In this document: piece by piece, positions 24,364 through 36,117 of the stretch
Layout: every line of letters starts with the position of its first letter
Position numbering within the stretch: the first letter of the stretch is position 1
Assembly: GCA_963556695.1 (NCBI GenBank)
Contig: CAUWAG010000013.1
Coordinates: 1,674,001 to 1,738,000 of the forward strand
Reading direction: 5' to 3'
Length of the DNA: 64,000 nt
Source: Anthostomella pinea
Lineage: Eukaryota > Ascomycota > Sordariomycetes > Xylariales > Xylariaceae
The notes under the pieces: generated by a model
Told to the model about the DNA's origin: nothing
The model's database searches: none
The model's input: only the letters and a program-made list of their open reading frames with translations
Program-made: the position numbers and the translations under genes

Positions 24364-25513
24364 TCAAATCTTCGCCTTCCCTCCAGGCGGCAACAACGCA
24401 ACCCCCTGGTACGGCAGCCCCAGAAACTCATACACGAAATGCCACCTATCGCTCCCAAAGAACGGCTCGCCCGCGCCGGGCGCATCATCCGTCGTGACCC
24501 ACAGCCACGGCATGCCAAACGCGCCGCGTCCAAGCGCCTCCTCGACCTTTCCCTTCAGCGCGTCCTTGTACTCCTGCGAAGCCGCGGCCTGCAGTATCGC
24601 CTCCACGTCTTCATCGCAGAAAAGCAACCCACCGCTGCCACTGCTGCTGGATCTGTTGTAGTTGAGGCTGTCGAGGCCGAAGTCGGCCGGGATCTCAAGC
24701 AGGATTTCTTGTAGGGCGGCCGGGGTATTGGGCGGTCGGTGCAGTGTCCAAAAGGCGTGGAAGAGGTAGTGCAAGGTGGTGGTGAAGGTCTGGGGGGCGT
24801 GGTTGGCTTTGATGTAGTGCATGGCTCGCATGGGCTTTTTCGGGGGAGCTGGTGGTTAGCGAAGGGGGTACGACACGGTGCTAGGTATGTAGAGGCGGAC
24901 ACAGCATAAGGGGGATGGGGGTGGGGGTGGGGATGCGTGGAAGGACGGGACGGGCTGACCAGCTGTGTCTTGCCCGCTTCCATCAGGTCGCCTGGCGGCG
25001 AGGCGTCCTTCAGGCCCACGGCTTTCGCGGACCGCGCTGTGTCGTATTTGCTGTGTGCGGCTTTGGCTTTGACGGTCCATGGCGGTTTGTTGCCTGCGTG
25101 CCGCGGGGTCAGTTCTTAATCTGATCTGATCTGGTGTGATTTGAGAACATTGCGGCCCGGGCCGACGGCAGGGAGCGGGAAGGGTGGACGTCGACATACC
25201 GGAGCCGGCGTTGATGGCGCCTATGAGGACCGGATGGATCCTGGAAGCGTGCTCAGTGAGTGCCGCCACCACTTACAACCAAAAGGACAGGACATCTTCG
25301 GTAAGAAGTTAGAAAGCAAATATGTGAGCCGCCTTACTCGACTTCGACCGAGTGTTGCTTCAAAAGCTCTTGACTTTTCAGTATCTGGATGAAAGTTACA
25401 TAGCTGTAGTACGAAGCTGACCTCACTTGTGAGTTGACCGGCATGCGAGTTAGGTGAGCGAGCGGGCGGGCGGGCTTACCGATGTCGAGATAGCACTCGA
25501 TCCGGCCGCCCAT
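24364..25513 (-). CDS. GST-kappa / DsbA-like (2-hydroxychromene-2-carboxylate isomerase family) protein
   Basis: Thioredoxin-fold enzyme of the DsbA/GST-kappa group, expected to conjugate or isomerise substrates with glutathione, often in peroxisome or mitochondrion. Exons on the minus strand are 25513-25480, 25416-25338, 25240-25200, 25093-24960 and 24834-24364. They total 252 residues with all phases consistent. The N-terminus MGGRIECYLDIASYYSY corresponds to the family start, where a serine near DxxSxY is the glutathione-activating residue. EIHPVLIGAINAGSGNKPPW and MRAMHYIKANHAPQTF are further family landmarks, and RWHFVYEFLGLPY lies near the end. The last intron uses an unusual AAG acceptor; the nearer CAG at 24849 would break the frame. 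Introns of 49-125 bp are packed into a short gene. Confidence 0.8.
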
Positions 25514-25949
25514 GATGAATTCCCCGCCTGTGTCCTATTCAGGAGGTAAATATCTGACTTATGCTAAGTTTGGTACCTTCTGTCTAGTAGGGAAAGCAGA
25601 CTATAATATGGTTTTGTTGTGAACCGCAGCGTTGATGTATATTGTTCGGTAACAGGATCATTTGGGCTTATCCGAAGTACATATGCAGCTGCCATCCTCC
25701 CACTCAATATTGAGCAACCTCGGCTCACCTTGTCGGCCCCACTCATTATCGTGACCCCTGATTCAGGACCTTTTAAATGTTTGGGGTTTCATACAAGCCA
25801 CAAAGGAGGCTGGCTTACATTCATTACATTTCTACGATGTCTCAAGACGCTATCAAGCGATGGAAAACGTAAAGAACTCGGAATGCTTTATATGGAATAT
25901 GTAATAACTAAGCTGCCTATATACACATTCCTATCAGATCCCGCACCTC
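25514..25949. other. Intergenic region
   Basis: 436 bp containing the upstream region of the GST-kappa-like gene and the 3' end of the next gene on the same strand. It is AT-richer than its flanks. No supported gene. Confidence 0.5.
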
Positions 25950-27758
25950 TCAACACGTCTCCACCGCCGCCGTCCGCGCCCCCGTCCACCCGGCGCCCTT
26001 GAACAAGAAACCCCATTCGCCCCGCGTAACGGGCGAGATATCGTCGTATCCGTTCGGCGTCATGGGCCCCAGCGGCGACGCCATCTGCTGCGAAGCCCTG
26101 TAGTCGCACGGCGACAGCATCTCGTCGATGGACATGCCGCCCGCCAGCAGCAGCGCGTTGGCGTTCTGCCACAGCAGCGAGGAGCGCAGGGGTCCGTCGG
26201 CGAGGGGGCGCGCTGTGCGGTCGCCGTCCTCGTCTTCGTATTCTTCAGGGGGCGATTCGGACGATTCGATGTCGTCGATGCGGATTTGTAGCTCGTGGAG
26301 TTGGTGTGGGATTTGGGTTTGTGTTTCGGATTGGGTTTCGACTGGTTGGGTCTGAGGTGCGGGTTTCGTGGGCTTTGGCCTCACGAGCCGCGGACTCGTG
26401 GGGATGTTTGTGTTTAGTTTCAGGACGGGCGTCATTTGTGATTTGGGCGGTGGCGGCGTGCCGATTTTGAACTCCTTTACCGCCATCATCACGACCTCTT
26501 GCCTGTCGAACTCTCCCTCTCGTTCTTGTTCCCTCTCCCCTGCTGTATTTGTATTCGTATTCGTGTTTGCGAAGACGGGCACGACCTCGAACGGCCCCCT
26601 CCGCTCCGGCCCCCCGTACGCGCGCCGATACATCTTCTCTACATCGGCCAGCGCTCGCGGGTAGACGCCCATCCAGTCGTAACATCGGTAGACCTCGGAC
26701 TTGGGCACAGGCCGGCCACCATTCGCCAACACAAGACGTCTCATGGAGTCGACCGCGTCTTCGAGACGCGTGCTATCTTCCCCTGAACGTCCAGTCCCAA
26801 CCCCAGTCCCAGGCCCATATCCCGTAGTGATGGGATGATTCGACAACCCAGGCGAGCCCAGTGGTGTGTCCGCCGCCTCCACACTAGCAGCAGCAGCATG
26901 CGAAGCCGCAATCGAAGCCCTGGCATAGGCCGCCAGCGCCGCCTTGAAGCAGTACAGCCGGTCGAGCCCCAGCAGCACAAGACCCTCATCCTCGCCCGCG
27001 AACAGCGCCTCGTTTTGGGCGACGCTGCGGTGCAGGAGGTTGGCGTGTAGGCCTGCGGCCGCCGCCGTGGTCGTGGGCGGCAGCCGCGTGCGGAACTTGT
27101 GCTCGGCTTTGGACAGGGTGGCGCGGAGCGTCTTCTCGGCTTTGGGTGATAAGGGGGCGGTGGGGATTAGGCGGATGCCGAAGGTCAATGGGCTGCTTGG
27201 GGACAGGGACAGGGACAGGGATTGGGATAGAGACTGGGCCTGGGAGGCGCTGGAGGAGGCGGTGGTTGTGGCGGTGCTGGAGGGCGTATGCGGCGTCATG
27301 GGGGTTCGGGGTGGCGGGCTGCCCGGTGTGGGAGGCAGGATCCAGCGTCGGGGGCTGGGGAGGCCATCTGAGGGCGGCGGTGAGAAGGTCGGGGATGTGG
27401 TTGCGCTTTCTGAAGCCGTCGTGATCGACGATGCGGAAGAGGCCGTGGAGGCGTTGGTGCCCCTCCGCACCAGCTGCCTCAGCCCAGTAACGGGTGATGT
27501 GAAGCGTACGGGCGAGGTGAAGCCCGTTGTGGAGTAGTCAGGGGTGGCTGGGGGCGACGCGGGCATGGCGCGCGGCGGCGGCGTGCTTGGGAGCTGGGTG
27601 TTCTGTATGACGAGTAGTGTGACGTGTATGGCCTTCCTCGCTAGCCGCTTGGATGTGTACTCGAGGGCCTCAGTGAGATGAGGAGGGAGGTTGTGTGTAT
27701 CGAGGATAGATCGGCCTGCCTCGAGGGGTGAGGATATGCGTTGCTTGGACAGCGACAT
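25950..27758 (-). CDS. Unrecognised large fungal protein
   Basis: One long GC-rich open frame of 602 residues from the preferred start MSLSKQRISSPLEAG at 27758. An upstream Met at 27878 would add 40 residues that look like a signal or membrane segment (MLPVFRSWLILLALAALSTA). Well-ordered parts are LPPHLTEALEYTSKRLARKA near the N-terminus and GLVLLGLDRLYCFKAALAAY in the middle, with YRCYDWMGVYPRALADVEKM after it. They are separated by proline/serine/threonine-rich linkers and a glutamine/threonine repeat. GMSIDEMLSPCDYRAS lies near the C-terminus. I recall similar proteins annotated only as domains of unknown function. No catalytic motif is visible. The lack of introns over 1.8 kb and consistent third-position GC support it as one gene. 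Confidence 0.72.
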   Translation of the reverse strand: MSLSKQRISSPLEAGRSILDTHNLPPHLTEALEYTSKRLARKAIHVTLLVIQNTQLPSTPPPRAMPASPPATPDYSTTGFTSPVRFTSPVTGLRQLVRRGTNASTASSASSITTASESATTSPTFSPPPSDGLPSPRRWILPPTPGSPPPRTPMTPHTPSSTATTTASSSASQAQSLSQSLSLSLSPSSPLTFGIRLIPTAPLSPKAEKTLRATLSKAEHKFRTRLPPTTTAAAAGLHANLLHRSVAQNEALFAGEDEGLVLLGLDRLYCFKAALAAYARASIAASHAAAASVEAADTPLGSPGLSNHPITTGYGPGTGVGTGRSGEDSTRLEDAVDSMRRLVLANGGRPVPKSEVYRCYDWMGVYPRALADVEKMYRRAYGGPERRGPFEVVPVFANTNTNTNTAGEREQEREGEFDRQEVVMMAVKEFKIGTPPPPKSQMTPVLKLNTNIPTSPRLVRPKPTKPAPQTQPVETQSETQTQIPHQLHELQIRIDDIESSESPPEEYEDEDGDRTARPLADGPLRSSLLWQNANALLLAGGMSIDEMLSPCDYRASQQMASPLGPMTPNGYDDISPVTRGEWGFLFKGAGWTGARTAAVETC

Positions 27759-27878
27759 GGTGCCGGAAGCTGCCGTGGGACAAGAGATTGTGGCGAAGGC
27801 ACGGTATGCAGACGTCAATGCAGTAGACAGAGCCGCAAGTGCTAATAAAATGAGCCAAGACCGGAACACTGGCAACAC

Positions 27879-30080
27879 GGAGGCGATGATGTTGTGATGT
27901 GGTGATGTGGTGATGTGGTGACAGTTCTTGGAATCAAGAGACAGTTCCGAGCGGGCTAGATATATCGCGAGATGCTGACGACAAGATTAGAACCCTTGAC
28001 CGGGACTCTAGAAACAAATTCCCAAAGCGGACTTGAAACAAGCATGGGTTAGACTAGAATGTGTGATGAGAATTGAGAAGTAGAGTATATAAAAAGAAGG
28101 GCGCCTAAACCACGTGTATACGTATGCAAGTCACGGCGGAGGAAACATCAAGCATGAAACATGGAAACATGGAAACATGAAACGACCGCATTAGGAAAGG
28201 GAGGCTCATGAGGAGTCTGTGGGGGTTTTGGTTGTTTGTTGGCAGATTTCCCTTTCGCGTCCTCCGGGAGTCAGGATTCTATATCGGGAGTGTCGAAACT
28301 TGGCGTCACGGCGCAGCTCCGTGACCAACCACAGCCGCGGGAGTGCCTCATTTCAACATTTACCTTACATGCCTACCTTGCCTTGTGACTGGATTCTTGT
28401 GACCCGGGAAGCCTGCCTGCAGGACGCATGCGGATGAAGATGAAGAATGCCACCTCGTCTATACTTGGATACACCGCTCCGACAGAACCTTTCATCGTTG
28501 ACGAAGAACCAGAGAAGACCGGTTTCATTGGCAGGTCATCGATGCGAAGCTGCAAATCACACTTGTAATCTGTGTATGTGATAGCATATGCGTGCTCAAG
28601 AGAATGCACACTGCATACCTTAACCGACTGCGACTGCATGCTGTCGGGATGCCTGTCAGATCTCGAAACGTCAGCCAACCAGGAACGCAGATGGGCTCCC
28701 CCGCATTGACCGCCGGCGCCTACGCAGTTCCAATTATAGATGCCGGCCGCCAAGGGCCAAGATTCCAAGAATGGAGTCAAACTTCAATGCGATCCTGCTA
28801 GCATCCTTTGGGCATAGCGGACATGGTAAAAATAGCTAGGAGAAATGAGATGGGCGATGGGCTGATGGGATGGGATGGGATGGCAATCATGGGATAGGGA
28901 TCATGAGTTGGGAATCAGGGGATGGGATAGCATATTCATGATTGATGGGAGTACGACAGCGTTTCGAGCGGTCGAGCGTCCTCCGCCTGTGATGGAGAGA
29001 CTGATTATGAGATGAAGCTGGAAGAGAGGGATCCCAAACAATGCTAGAGCCTAGAAAAGAAACAGGCCAAGTGTGCTGGTCATGTGACTGCTCCACATTG
29101 AATGGCGACGTTGGACGTCTGCAGAGCGCGTGTGACCCCTCCTCATCTTCTTCAACACCCTCGACATGCTTCGTCTAGACACGACACCTTGCGAATTTGC
29201 TCTCGGTGGGCTCTGAAGGCAGCGCAGAACTTCAGCCTCTACCCGATGGTTGATCCATCCAGCCTTGCGGATGCATTTGATGTCACTGTCGACTGCCTCG
29301 ATGCTCTGTATGCTCTTCGTAAGATCAAATTATTACAGCGGACTCAAGCTATGAAATAAGCAGAAATGCCAGTTTACCATGTGACCAAACACTGCTCTCC
29401 ATGGCTAGTAATGTCGGCAATTACTGGTGAAAGGCTGGCGACGTTACTGACCTTTGCACCTTGACTGCTTTAGAGCTGTCAACTCGCCCGCGGCCACCTT
29501 CTCGACGCCCAACTTCACCGCTGCACTTTTCTTGTGTGGAACCCGAGACACGAGGGACGGCAGCGACGCAGACGGGCATCGTGGTCTGCTGCACCAAGCT
29601 CAACCAGCCCGACGCGGGAGAGGGTGCGAGACGGGTGCGTCCAAGCACGCCATCACACCCGCGTAGCTGTACGCGTGGAACACACAGCTCGGTGAGGCCG
29701 GCGCCCATTGCGGCTATTCTTTCTGGCTTGGCTGGTAATTACTGCGTCGTCGCTGGCCCGTCTTCGTCGAGCAGCAGTAGCAGGCCGCCCACGGGCCTCG
29801 TCGCTTAGGCGGGACTGGCTTGGCTAATACCAGGGAAGGGGGCTTGCATATATGGCAGAACAAAAGCAAAACTGTCACCAAATGAGGCTGACCCGATCTC
29901 AACTGATGGGGTGCGAATTGGCTGGGTTACTTCGAAACAGGGCAGGCGCATTAGAGATGTAGGTTTGGTCTGAACTCTTTTTGACCCTTCACTAGGTGCA
30001 GGGTTCAATTCTTGCTGAAAGCATTGTTACCTTTTTGGCATTTTGCTTTCAGCTGTGCACAGGATCCTAAGGCAATGGGG
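27879..30080. other. Transition zone between gene-rich block and AT-rich compartment
   Basis: About 2.2 kb with no convincing gene. Short frames on both strands reach about 135 codons (28373-28780 minus) but have no motif. A G/A-rich imperfect repeat of gatgggatggg type lies around 28855-28925. Base composition is still normal here and drops sharply to AT-rich at about 30080. Confidence 0.5.
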
Positions 30081-31468
30081 CAGAGTCGCGACTTTATTTT
30101 AAACAGAAGAATATTACTGCGTCGGTGTCGTAGTTAAGAAGTTGTTAAGAGATTAAGTATTCCGGATATTTCCCCGGGAGCGGTCGGCTTAGAAAAATAG
30201 GTGTTGTTAAACAAAAGTATCAAATAACCCAGCATGCTTATATAAAGATCGTCTTACACTGATTGAGTATTAAAAAGATGAAATATTTTAATTAAAATTT
30301 GTACCATGCTTTAAGTCTTAATATCCCATTTTTTTTGTATATAAGTTAGCTATATATTATATGTTAGATGTAGTGGTGCAGGTGGTCTGTGCGCGGACCA
30401 GGTGGATTTAGGGTGGTCCTAGCGCCCTGGAAACGGTCGATTAGCCACCGTTGCCTCACAGCTTCAATGATATGCTAGCTGGACGCATTGTAATTGTACT
30501 TAAGTGTAAATCTGTCTATGATAGGTAGTTACAAAACCACGAACGTACCACTAATACTTCTGCATACGAATTCTCACATTGTATAAAAAACAATACTAGC
30601 ATCTTACATATGCCTCTTTTTTTAACCAGTCTTTTAACCGCTAATTTAATATTATAAAAAACAACGCAGCTCAAGTTTTTAACCCGGGTACTAGGCTTAT
30701 AATCGCTATTATTAAGGCTATAATCGCTAGTATTAAATACATACTTATTATAATTCGGCTGTAAATAAGTATAAAATTAACTTTTTTCATATACGTATAA
30801 AAAAACCTATAAAACTAATTAAAAGATAAAAACAAATATATATAAAGGTTAACCCATAAGGTTATAAGGTTAATATTAAATATCTTAATAATATTTTTTT
30901 TAACCGTAATTAACCGCAACTAATATAAAGCTAAAATAATACGAATATGAAAAATTATTTAAACCGATTTTGCCTCATTATACCGCACCTTTAATATTTA
31001 TATTTTAACATCTTTATATATATTTCCTTCCTTTTACTCCTTAAAATTAATAATTGTAAATTGCTACTAGTTCGCAGTTAAATTAACCTATTTAAAACGT
31101 TGTATGTTAAATCGTCTTTTCTTTATTATTACGCACTCGATTATATATTGATAAACAATTAAATCAATTACGATACCGTGTTTTTAACTAACCCGTTTCG
31201 TCTTTTTGTCTCATCATACTTTAAGTTATTTTCATATATAATACTTATGTAACGCTATTAACCTTAGAAAAACTAAAACCCCGCCTTAAAAACAATAACA
31301 ATAAACTACAGCTTTGCTAAAATAAGACCAATCTTATATATTAAATATATGAAAAACTATTACAAATACACCTTAATGTATCCTTATTTAAATATTTAAA
31401 ATATTAAATTACTAACAATATGATATTAAACCCACTTAGTTAAACAAAAACGTCAATACTATAACAAC
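30080..31468. repeat. AT-rich block, probably RIP-degraded repeats
   Basis: Strongly AT-rich DNA, dense in TA and TTAA words, with no open frames. A less AT-rich island at about 30362-30560 may be a remnant of an inserted element, but no target-site duplication was found for it. The pattern is what C-to-T mutation of repeats by RIP produces in Pezizomycotina. Confidence 0.75.
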
Positions 31469-31930
31469 TGTTGGATCCATGTGATTCTACAGTCAAACCA
31501 TCCATACAAAACCCACATGTATGATTAGATAAGAGATTAGATACCAGATTGTGAGGTCACTTAGTGTGACGGTCTGACCTCCTGTACGTCTGTCAGCCCA
31601 TCGATGTGGTCAGTGCGCTGCATCAAGTGACCTGGCGCACAGGTGGTGTTGCCACAGCTGTACTAGATTGGGTAATTGTGGGGCGGGTTGAAGGATCTTT
31701 AATCCCACCAGAATTAGCTGGCGGGTCAGATCCTTCTTTCTCGCTCCACCAAGAGATTCTTACATGTACGTAGTGAAAGCAGGACTGTTACGTCCACTCC
31801 ATATTTACGCTTCGTGACACTTAGCCAGACCTTCAGGTCCAGCTAGACTTCCCAATCCAACCATCAGCAACATTATGACCTTGACCCAATACTCGAGTAT
31901 TATGATTGATCGTTCAAGCCTGTTCCTACA
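31469..31930. repeat. Solo LTR of the copia-like element, split by a second LTR
   Basis: Starts TGTTGGATCC and ends GTTCCTACA. It matches the 204-bp LTR of the complete element at 33243 along its length but is interrupted at the word CTTAG by a 255-bp insertion. Without the insertion and its 5-bp duplication it is about 202 bp. Flanks ACAAC and AAAAC could be a decayed target-site duplication. Confidence 0.85.
31565..31819. repeat. 255-bp solo LTR nested inside another LTR
   Basis: Begins TGTGACGGTCTGACC and ends TTCGTGACA. It is flanked by a perfect 5-bp duplication CTTAG (31560-31564 and 31820-31824). A second copy of the same length lies at 57234-57488. Termini of TG..CA type, 5-bp duplication and absence of internal sequence identify a solo LTR made by recombination. 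It inserted after the outer LTR. Confidence 0.9.
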
Positions 31931-32199
31931 AAAACGTTATAAATCTTATAGCAACTCAGAAAGTTTCTACTTATAAATAATTAAAACATTCTTTAAATAT
32001 ATATTAATACCGGTAATTAGATTAATAAAGCTTAAATATTTCGTTTAAATAACTTTAAATTTACACTTATTAATATTAATAATAAAACCGGCATAAATAA
32101 GACGTACATATATTTCATAAAAATATGGTTAAAATATATCCTTACGTATTTATCGAAAATATTAAACAATATATTGTTAATATAATACTAAAATATATT
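31931..32199. repeat. AT-rich RIP-type block
   Basis: TA-rich sequence without open frames between the nested LTR and the inverted-repeat element. Nothing else is seen in it. Confidence 0.65.
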
Positions 32200-33126
32200 A
32201 ACGTAGATAACAAGCGAGCTGCGAGGTAGGGCTTTCATACAAAAAAGTCGGTGCGTAACTGTGCGTCTACCTTTTAAAAAAATCAGAAGAATCTTAGACC
32301 TGCTGCATTTAATTATTATAAACCAACAAACAGTACGGCCTGGTAGCAGGCCCAGAGGAGACGATTAGAAACAGGTTGACCAGTAAGTGGGGTACTGATC
32401 AGTGGAGAGATCGGAGCAACGGAGCAACGGTACACAGATCACGTGACCAGCAGAACCCGGGTCACGTGACTAAGAATTTGGATCATTGGATCACCATGGT
32501 GACCCAGTGAGCAGGATCACCTTGGATCACTGTTGATCTAGGGTGAGCCACCTAATCAGTGAGAGAGAGATTAGATATATAAGGACAGACATTTCCCAAC
32601 TAAATAGATAGACAGTCTCTACCTCAGTGATCAATCTAAGCATCTTAACCAACCTTAAGGTGGGAGAAATCTCCTGACGACTCGACTACGCAGTAAACCC
32701 AGTTCAGACCAAGCCCCAGCATCTGAGTGTCTTCTAGTTAACAGAAGCCTCTATCGTTCTTTGTATTGACTTACCTCAAAACATAAACCCTATAGAACCC
32801 TTTAGCCTTATAGGTTAGACGGCTCGTCATATTAATGTAGCCTTTTTTATAGATAATAACGATATATAGCAATAGTTTTTACTGATTTAATAGCCTGTGC
32901 ATCCTAAAAAGGCTTTTTTACAAGGGTAGTTTTAAGGCATTTTGAAATAAATCTTGAAATAAAATAGTTATAAACCTAGAAAAAAGATATTCATGTATTT
33001 TTCAAGTTATAAACCTAAAAAAAGGGTCAGAGATATTTCCGGTTTTTTTTCGTCAAGTTAAAAATTAACGTACCGACGTTTTTTGTATGGAAGGCCCCAC
33101 CTTGTAGCTCGCTTGTCATTTACGTC
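32200..33126. mobile_element. 0.9-kb inverted-repeat element of unknown family
   Basis: About 60 bp at 32200-32259 are repeated in inverted orientation at about 33066-33126. The shared core is ACAAGCGAGCT, followed by catacaaaaaa and a gtcggt word, with a handful of mostly transition differences. The interior holds a moderately GC-rich island (32330-32830) with a TATA-like gatatataagg near 32573, then AT-rich DNA. No transposase frame exists, so it would be non-autonomous (MITE-like). A target-site duplication could not be defined, so the exact ends are approximate. Confidence 0.65.
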
Positions 33127-33242
33127 AAACGCCTTAATTATATTAAAATTACCTATTAAACATTTAAATAAACGAAACTTCATAATAAAGGCTATTTTTT
33201 AAAGGTTTTTAAACCGGTTTAAAACCAATTAAACGCCGTTAT

Positions 33243-33446
33243 TGTTGGATCCATACGATTCCAGCCTGCAAACCATCTATACCAGGACCCACATGTATGA
33301 TTAGATAAGTGATTAGATACCAGATTGCGAGGTCACTTAGCCAGACCTTCAGGTCCAGCTAGACCTCCCAATCCAACCATCAGCAACATCATAACCTTGA
33401 CCCCATACTCGAGTATTATGATTGATCGTTCAAGCCTGTTCCAACA
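33243..33446 (+). repeat. 5' LTR of the copia-like element
   Basis: 204 bp with TGTTGG and CCAACA ends, near-identical to 36869-37072. It is followed by CTGATCAGTG; no classical initiator-tRNA primer-binding site was recognised. Confidence 0.93.
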
Positions 33447-33717
33447 CTGATCAGTGTTGTCTCCTAAGGCAACACAGATAAGCAAGGAAAAGAAGAGGTC
33501 TTACTGTATCAACGTTCCTGACACGAGACTCGGGATACAGCCAAAGATCTGGATCTTCTATCGCAAACGTTCTTTAAGAGGCGATTCGAGGCATAGCACG
33601 AGATCCGAGGTTTTCTACTGCAAACGTTCCTCCAGAGGCGACTCGAGGCAATAGATTACGCTGCAATCACAGCAATACTCATATCCCGCGCGGCAGCACA
33701 GACTGTTGACAGAACCC

Positions 33718-33957
33718 TCCCCTACACATCCATCCGACGCGCCCGTCCGACACACGCCTATCCGACACATGCCAGATTGTTGACAGAACCACCTGGCACA
33801 CATCCGTCCGACACACGCCTATCCCACACGCCTATCCCACACGCCCATCCGACACGTGCCCATGTGACACGTCCATCCGACACGTCCATCCGACACGCCC
33901 ATATCCAACACAAGTACATCCAACACAAGTACATCCGACACAAGTACATCCGACAAG
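33718..33957. repeat. Tandem repeat in the retrotransposon leader
   Basis: Imperfect 10-12 bp units of catccgacacacg and acaagtacatccgac type run up to the ATG of the gag frame at 33958. The last part has three or four copies of a 15-bp unit (acacaagtacatccg). It lies in the untranslated leader. Confidence 0.8.
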
Positions 33958-35343
33958 ATGGCCTCCAGCAATGGCAACAGCAAAATCTAAGTCGCTCAAG
34001 ACCCTGCAGACATTGTGAGAGACGAGAAGCTACAATATCTCAGCAACCGCAACCTACATGTCAACCTTGTCGACCTCATTGATCTTGATCGCATCAAATT
34101 TAGAAAACAAGTCGACCTTAAATATGGCAAGGATACCCATTTCAACTCGTACACCTTGTCATGTATCGACCGCTACAATAATACTAAGACGCCCGTCCCC
34201 TTTGAGATTCACGAAACATTCCAGATGGACTTTGAGAACTGGACAAAGACAGACTTCGAGAAGGTTGAGCGCACCATACGAGGTATCTTCAGGAAATGCC
34301 TCAACTCCAAAGGAATCTACCTAGGCAAAGCAAACCACTCTATCGCAGACGCCCTTACCAACCTTGTCACCGTAGAGGACCTCCCAACCTGGGACAAAGT
34401 CTTACTTGACAGAGCAAAAACTGCTTATCCGCACCCAAATGTCTGGAAAATCGTTGACGTCTGCATGGCTACACAGACTGATGCTCCCAATACTGATACC
34501 CAAGGCACCGACATTCCCGATACCGATACCCCAGATTTGATTGATCCTCATGATGATATCCCTTCTGTTACCGCCGAACATGCATCACAAAAGACTACCC
34601 CAGATCTAAATCTAGCCCAGTACCAGAATCCCTCACCACCGCAAATCCCAACAGCATATGCAACCGGCAACTTCATGCCCTATCCTCAGCACATCGCTAT
34701 CACACCAGGCCCTGGCTTCGGAACATACCAGCAGCACAACCAATGGCTACAGAATCAACCACCTGATCCATATACCCAGATTCCCCCTATCCCAGTGCCC
34801 AACGAGGACCTAGCTCCTGGAACAATCGTAACATTTGCCAAGATCTGGAAAGAGAAGAACTGTTACTCAGGACGACCCTACGATATTCTGGATGACAAGA
34901 TACACTACTTCCTAAACACATGTTCTACCATTGGCATCAAGCCTGGCCAGCTCCACGCAGTATTCCCCCAAGTCCTCACTGGCACAGCTCAAGAATACTT
35001 CATGCACCATATCAGCCGTCACTCGATGTTCTCAGACATGTACAACCATCTCAAGGCACACTTTGACACGGAAGTCAACAAGACTCAATATCATCGCGAT
35101 TGGTCGGCAATCACCTATATCAACATGAAGGCACGACCTAACAACGCTAGCAAGACCAGCATAGAGATCCTCGAGGCATTCCTCAGCAAACTGCAACTTT
35201 GCCAACGTGCCCTTGGCCCTTTGTACCTAGGCAAGACACAGCTGATCGCAGCTGTGGAACGCGCCTGCCGTGGTATCAAAGTATCCAACTACGCCTTATT
35301 CACTCCTTCATACATGTTTGAAGCTCTTGCTTCAAACCTCTGA
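33958..35343 (+). pseudogene. gag-like gene of the copia-like element with early stop
   Basis: The likely start at 33958 reads MASSNGNSKI and then meets TAA at 33988-33990, a CAA-to-TAA type change. The same frame then continues open to 35343 through DEKLQYLSNRNLHVNLVDL, a threonine/aspartate/proline-rich middle and a C-terminal half (TFAKIWKEKNCYSGRPYDIL, LTGTAQEYFMHHI) typical of retrotransposon capsid helices. No CCHC zinc knuckle is present before the stop. About 460 codons in total. Confidence 0.75.
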
Positions 35344-35401
35344 CAATCACTCCAAACCTCTGAAGACTCAGCTGACAGCGTCCAGCATACTACCAATTAA
35401 T

Positions 35402-36117
35402 ACTTTACTGATCGCAAGTTTCACTAGCGGAAAGACAAATATCAAGGCCCGTACAAGGTTCTATTGATAACAGACCGAGAAGTGACCGTTGAGATGGTCA
35501 ACGGACCAACCCTATTTATCCGCACGCATGTCAAGCCCTACAACCGTCACCCTGATGCGACCCTCGATACTGAGAAGCCCGACGACCCCAATGCCCCGGT
35601 TCCGTTCGAGTATCCAGAACCGACACTCCCCTGTTGTTGCGGCCGCCCTCCAAAACTCCCTACACCCGTCCAAGCCCTGAAGCGACCCCGCGGCCAACCG
35701 AGGAAAGTACATATGGTGCACCTAGCCACCGTGGATACAGAAGAAGGAAATTTCGCTGGTTTCCCTATTCAGCAAAACGTCTATGCCATCTTCCTCTCCC
35801 ATAAGGAGCGTGCTGACCACGCCCTTGCCTTGAAACTGCGCGCTGAAGGCAGGATCACAGCCCCCGGAGAACCCTTCGAGCAATCCAATGTCCTTGAGAT
35901 TGAGTCTCTATTCGCCGATAAAGTAATTGTCCCCATTCTGTTTGATGGTGAAATTCATGGCAATACCCGACTTTTTAACTCTCGTCTTGTCCGCACTGTC
36001 AAAGGCATCAATGACCGCCCTTACGAGAAGAGCAGACTCGTGGTTCAAGGATACAACGATCATGAGAAGCACGATATCATGACCCAAGTGCCAACGATCA
36101 TGCGATGTAGCCAATGA
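35402..36117 (+). pseudogene. Integrase C-terminus and reverse-transcriptase start, truncated
   Basis: The frame reads GPYKVLLITDREVTVEMVNG, a chromatin-side integrase tail, then a proline-rich linker. It ends in FNSRLVRTVKGIND and KSRLVVQGYNDHEKHDIM, the entry motif of copia-type reverse transcriptase. It stops at 36117 where the catalytic core should begin. The integrase core (HHCC and DDE) is absent between the gag frame and this segment, so large deletions removed most of pol. Confidence 0.75.

Noticed and set aside
28855..28925. gatgggatggg repeat considered as telomere-like sequence
   Set aside because: The unit does not match TTAGGG and is too short and irregular.
29400..29810. Possible dehydrogenase fragment (VNSPAATFSTPNFTAALFLC) on the plus strand
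   Set aside because: The similarity to 2-hydroxyacid dehydrogenases was too vague and no Rossmann motif follows in frame.
29990..30030. gggttcaattcttgct resembling a tRNA T-arm
   Set aside because: No matching acceptor stem or A-box at the right distance upstream.
30362..30608. GC-richer island in AT-rich DNA considered as a solo LTR
   Set aside because: TG and CA ends can be chosen, but the flanking 5-bp words do not match (ttata and tatgc).
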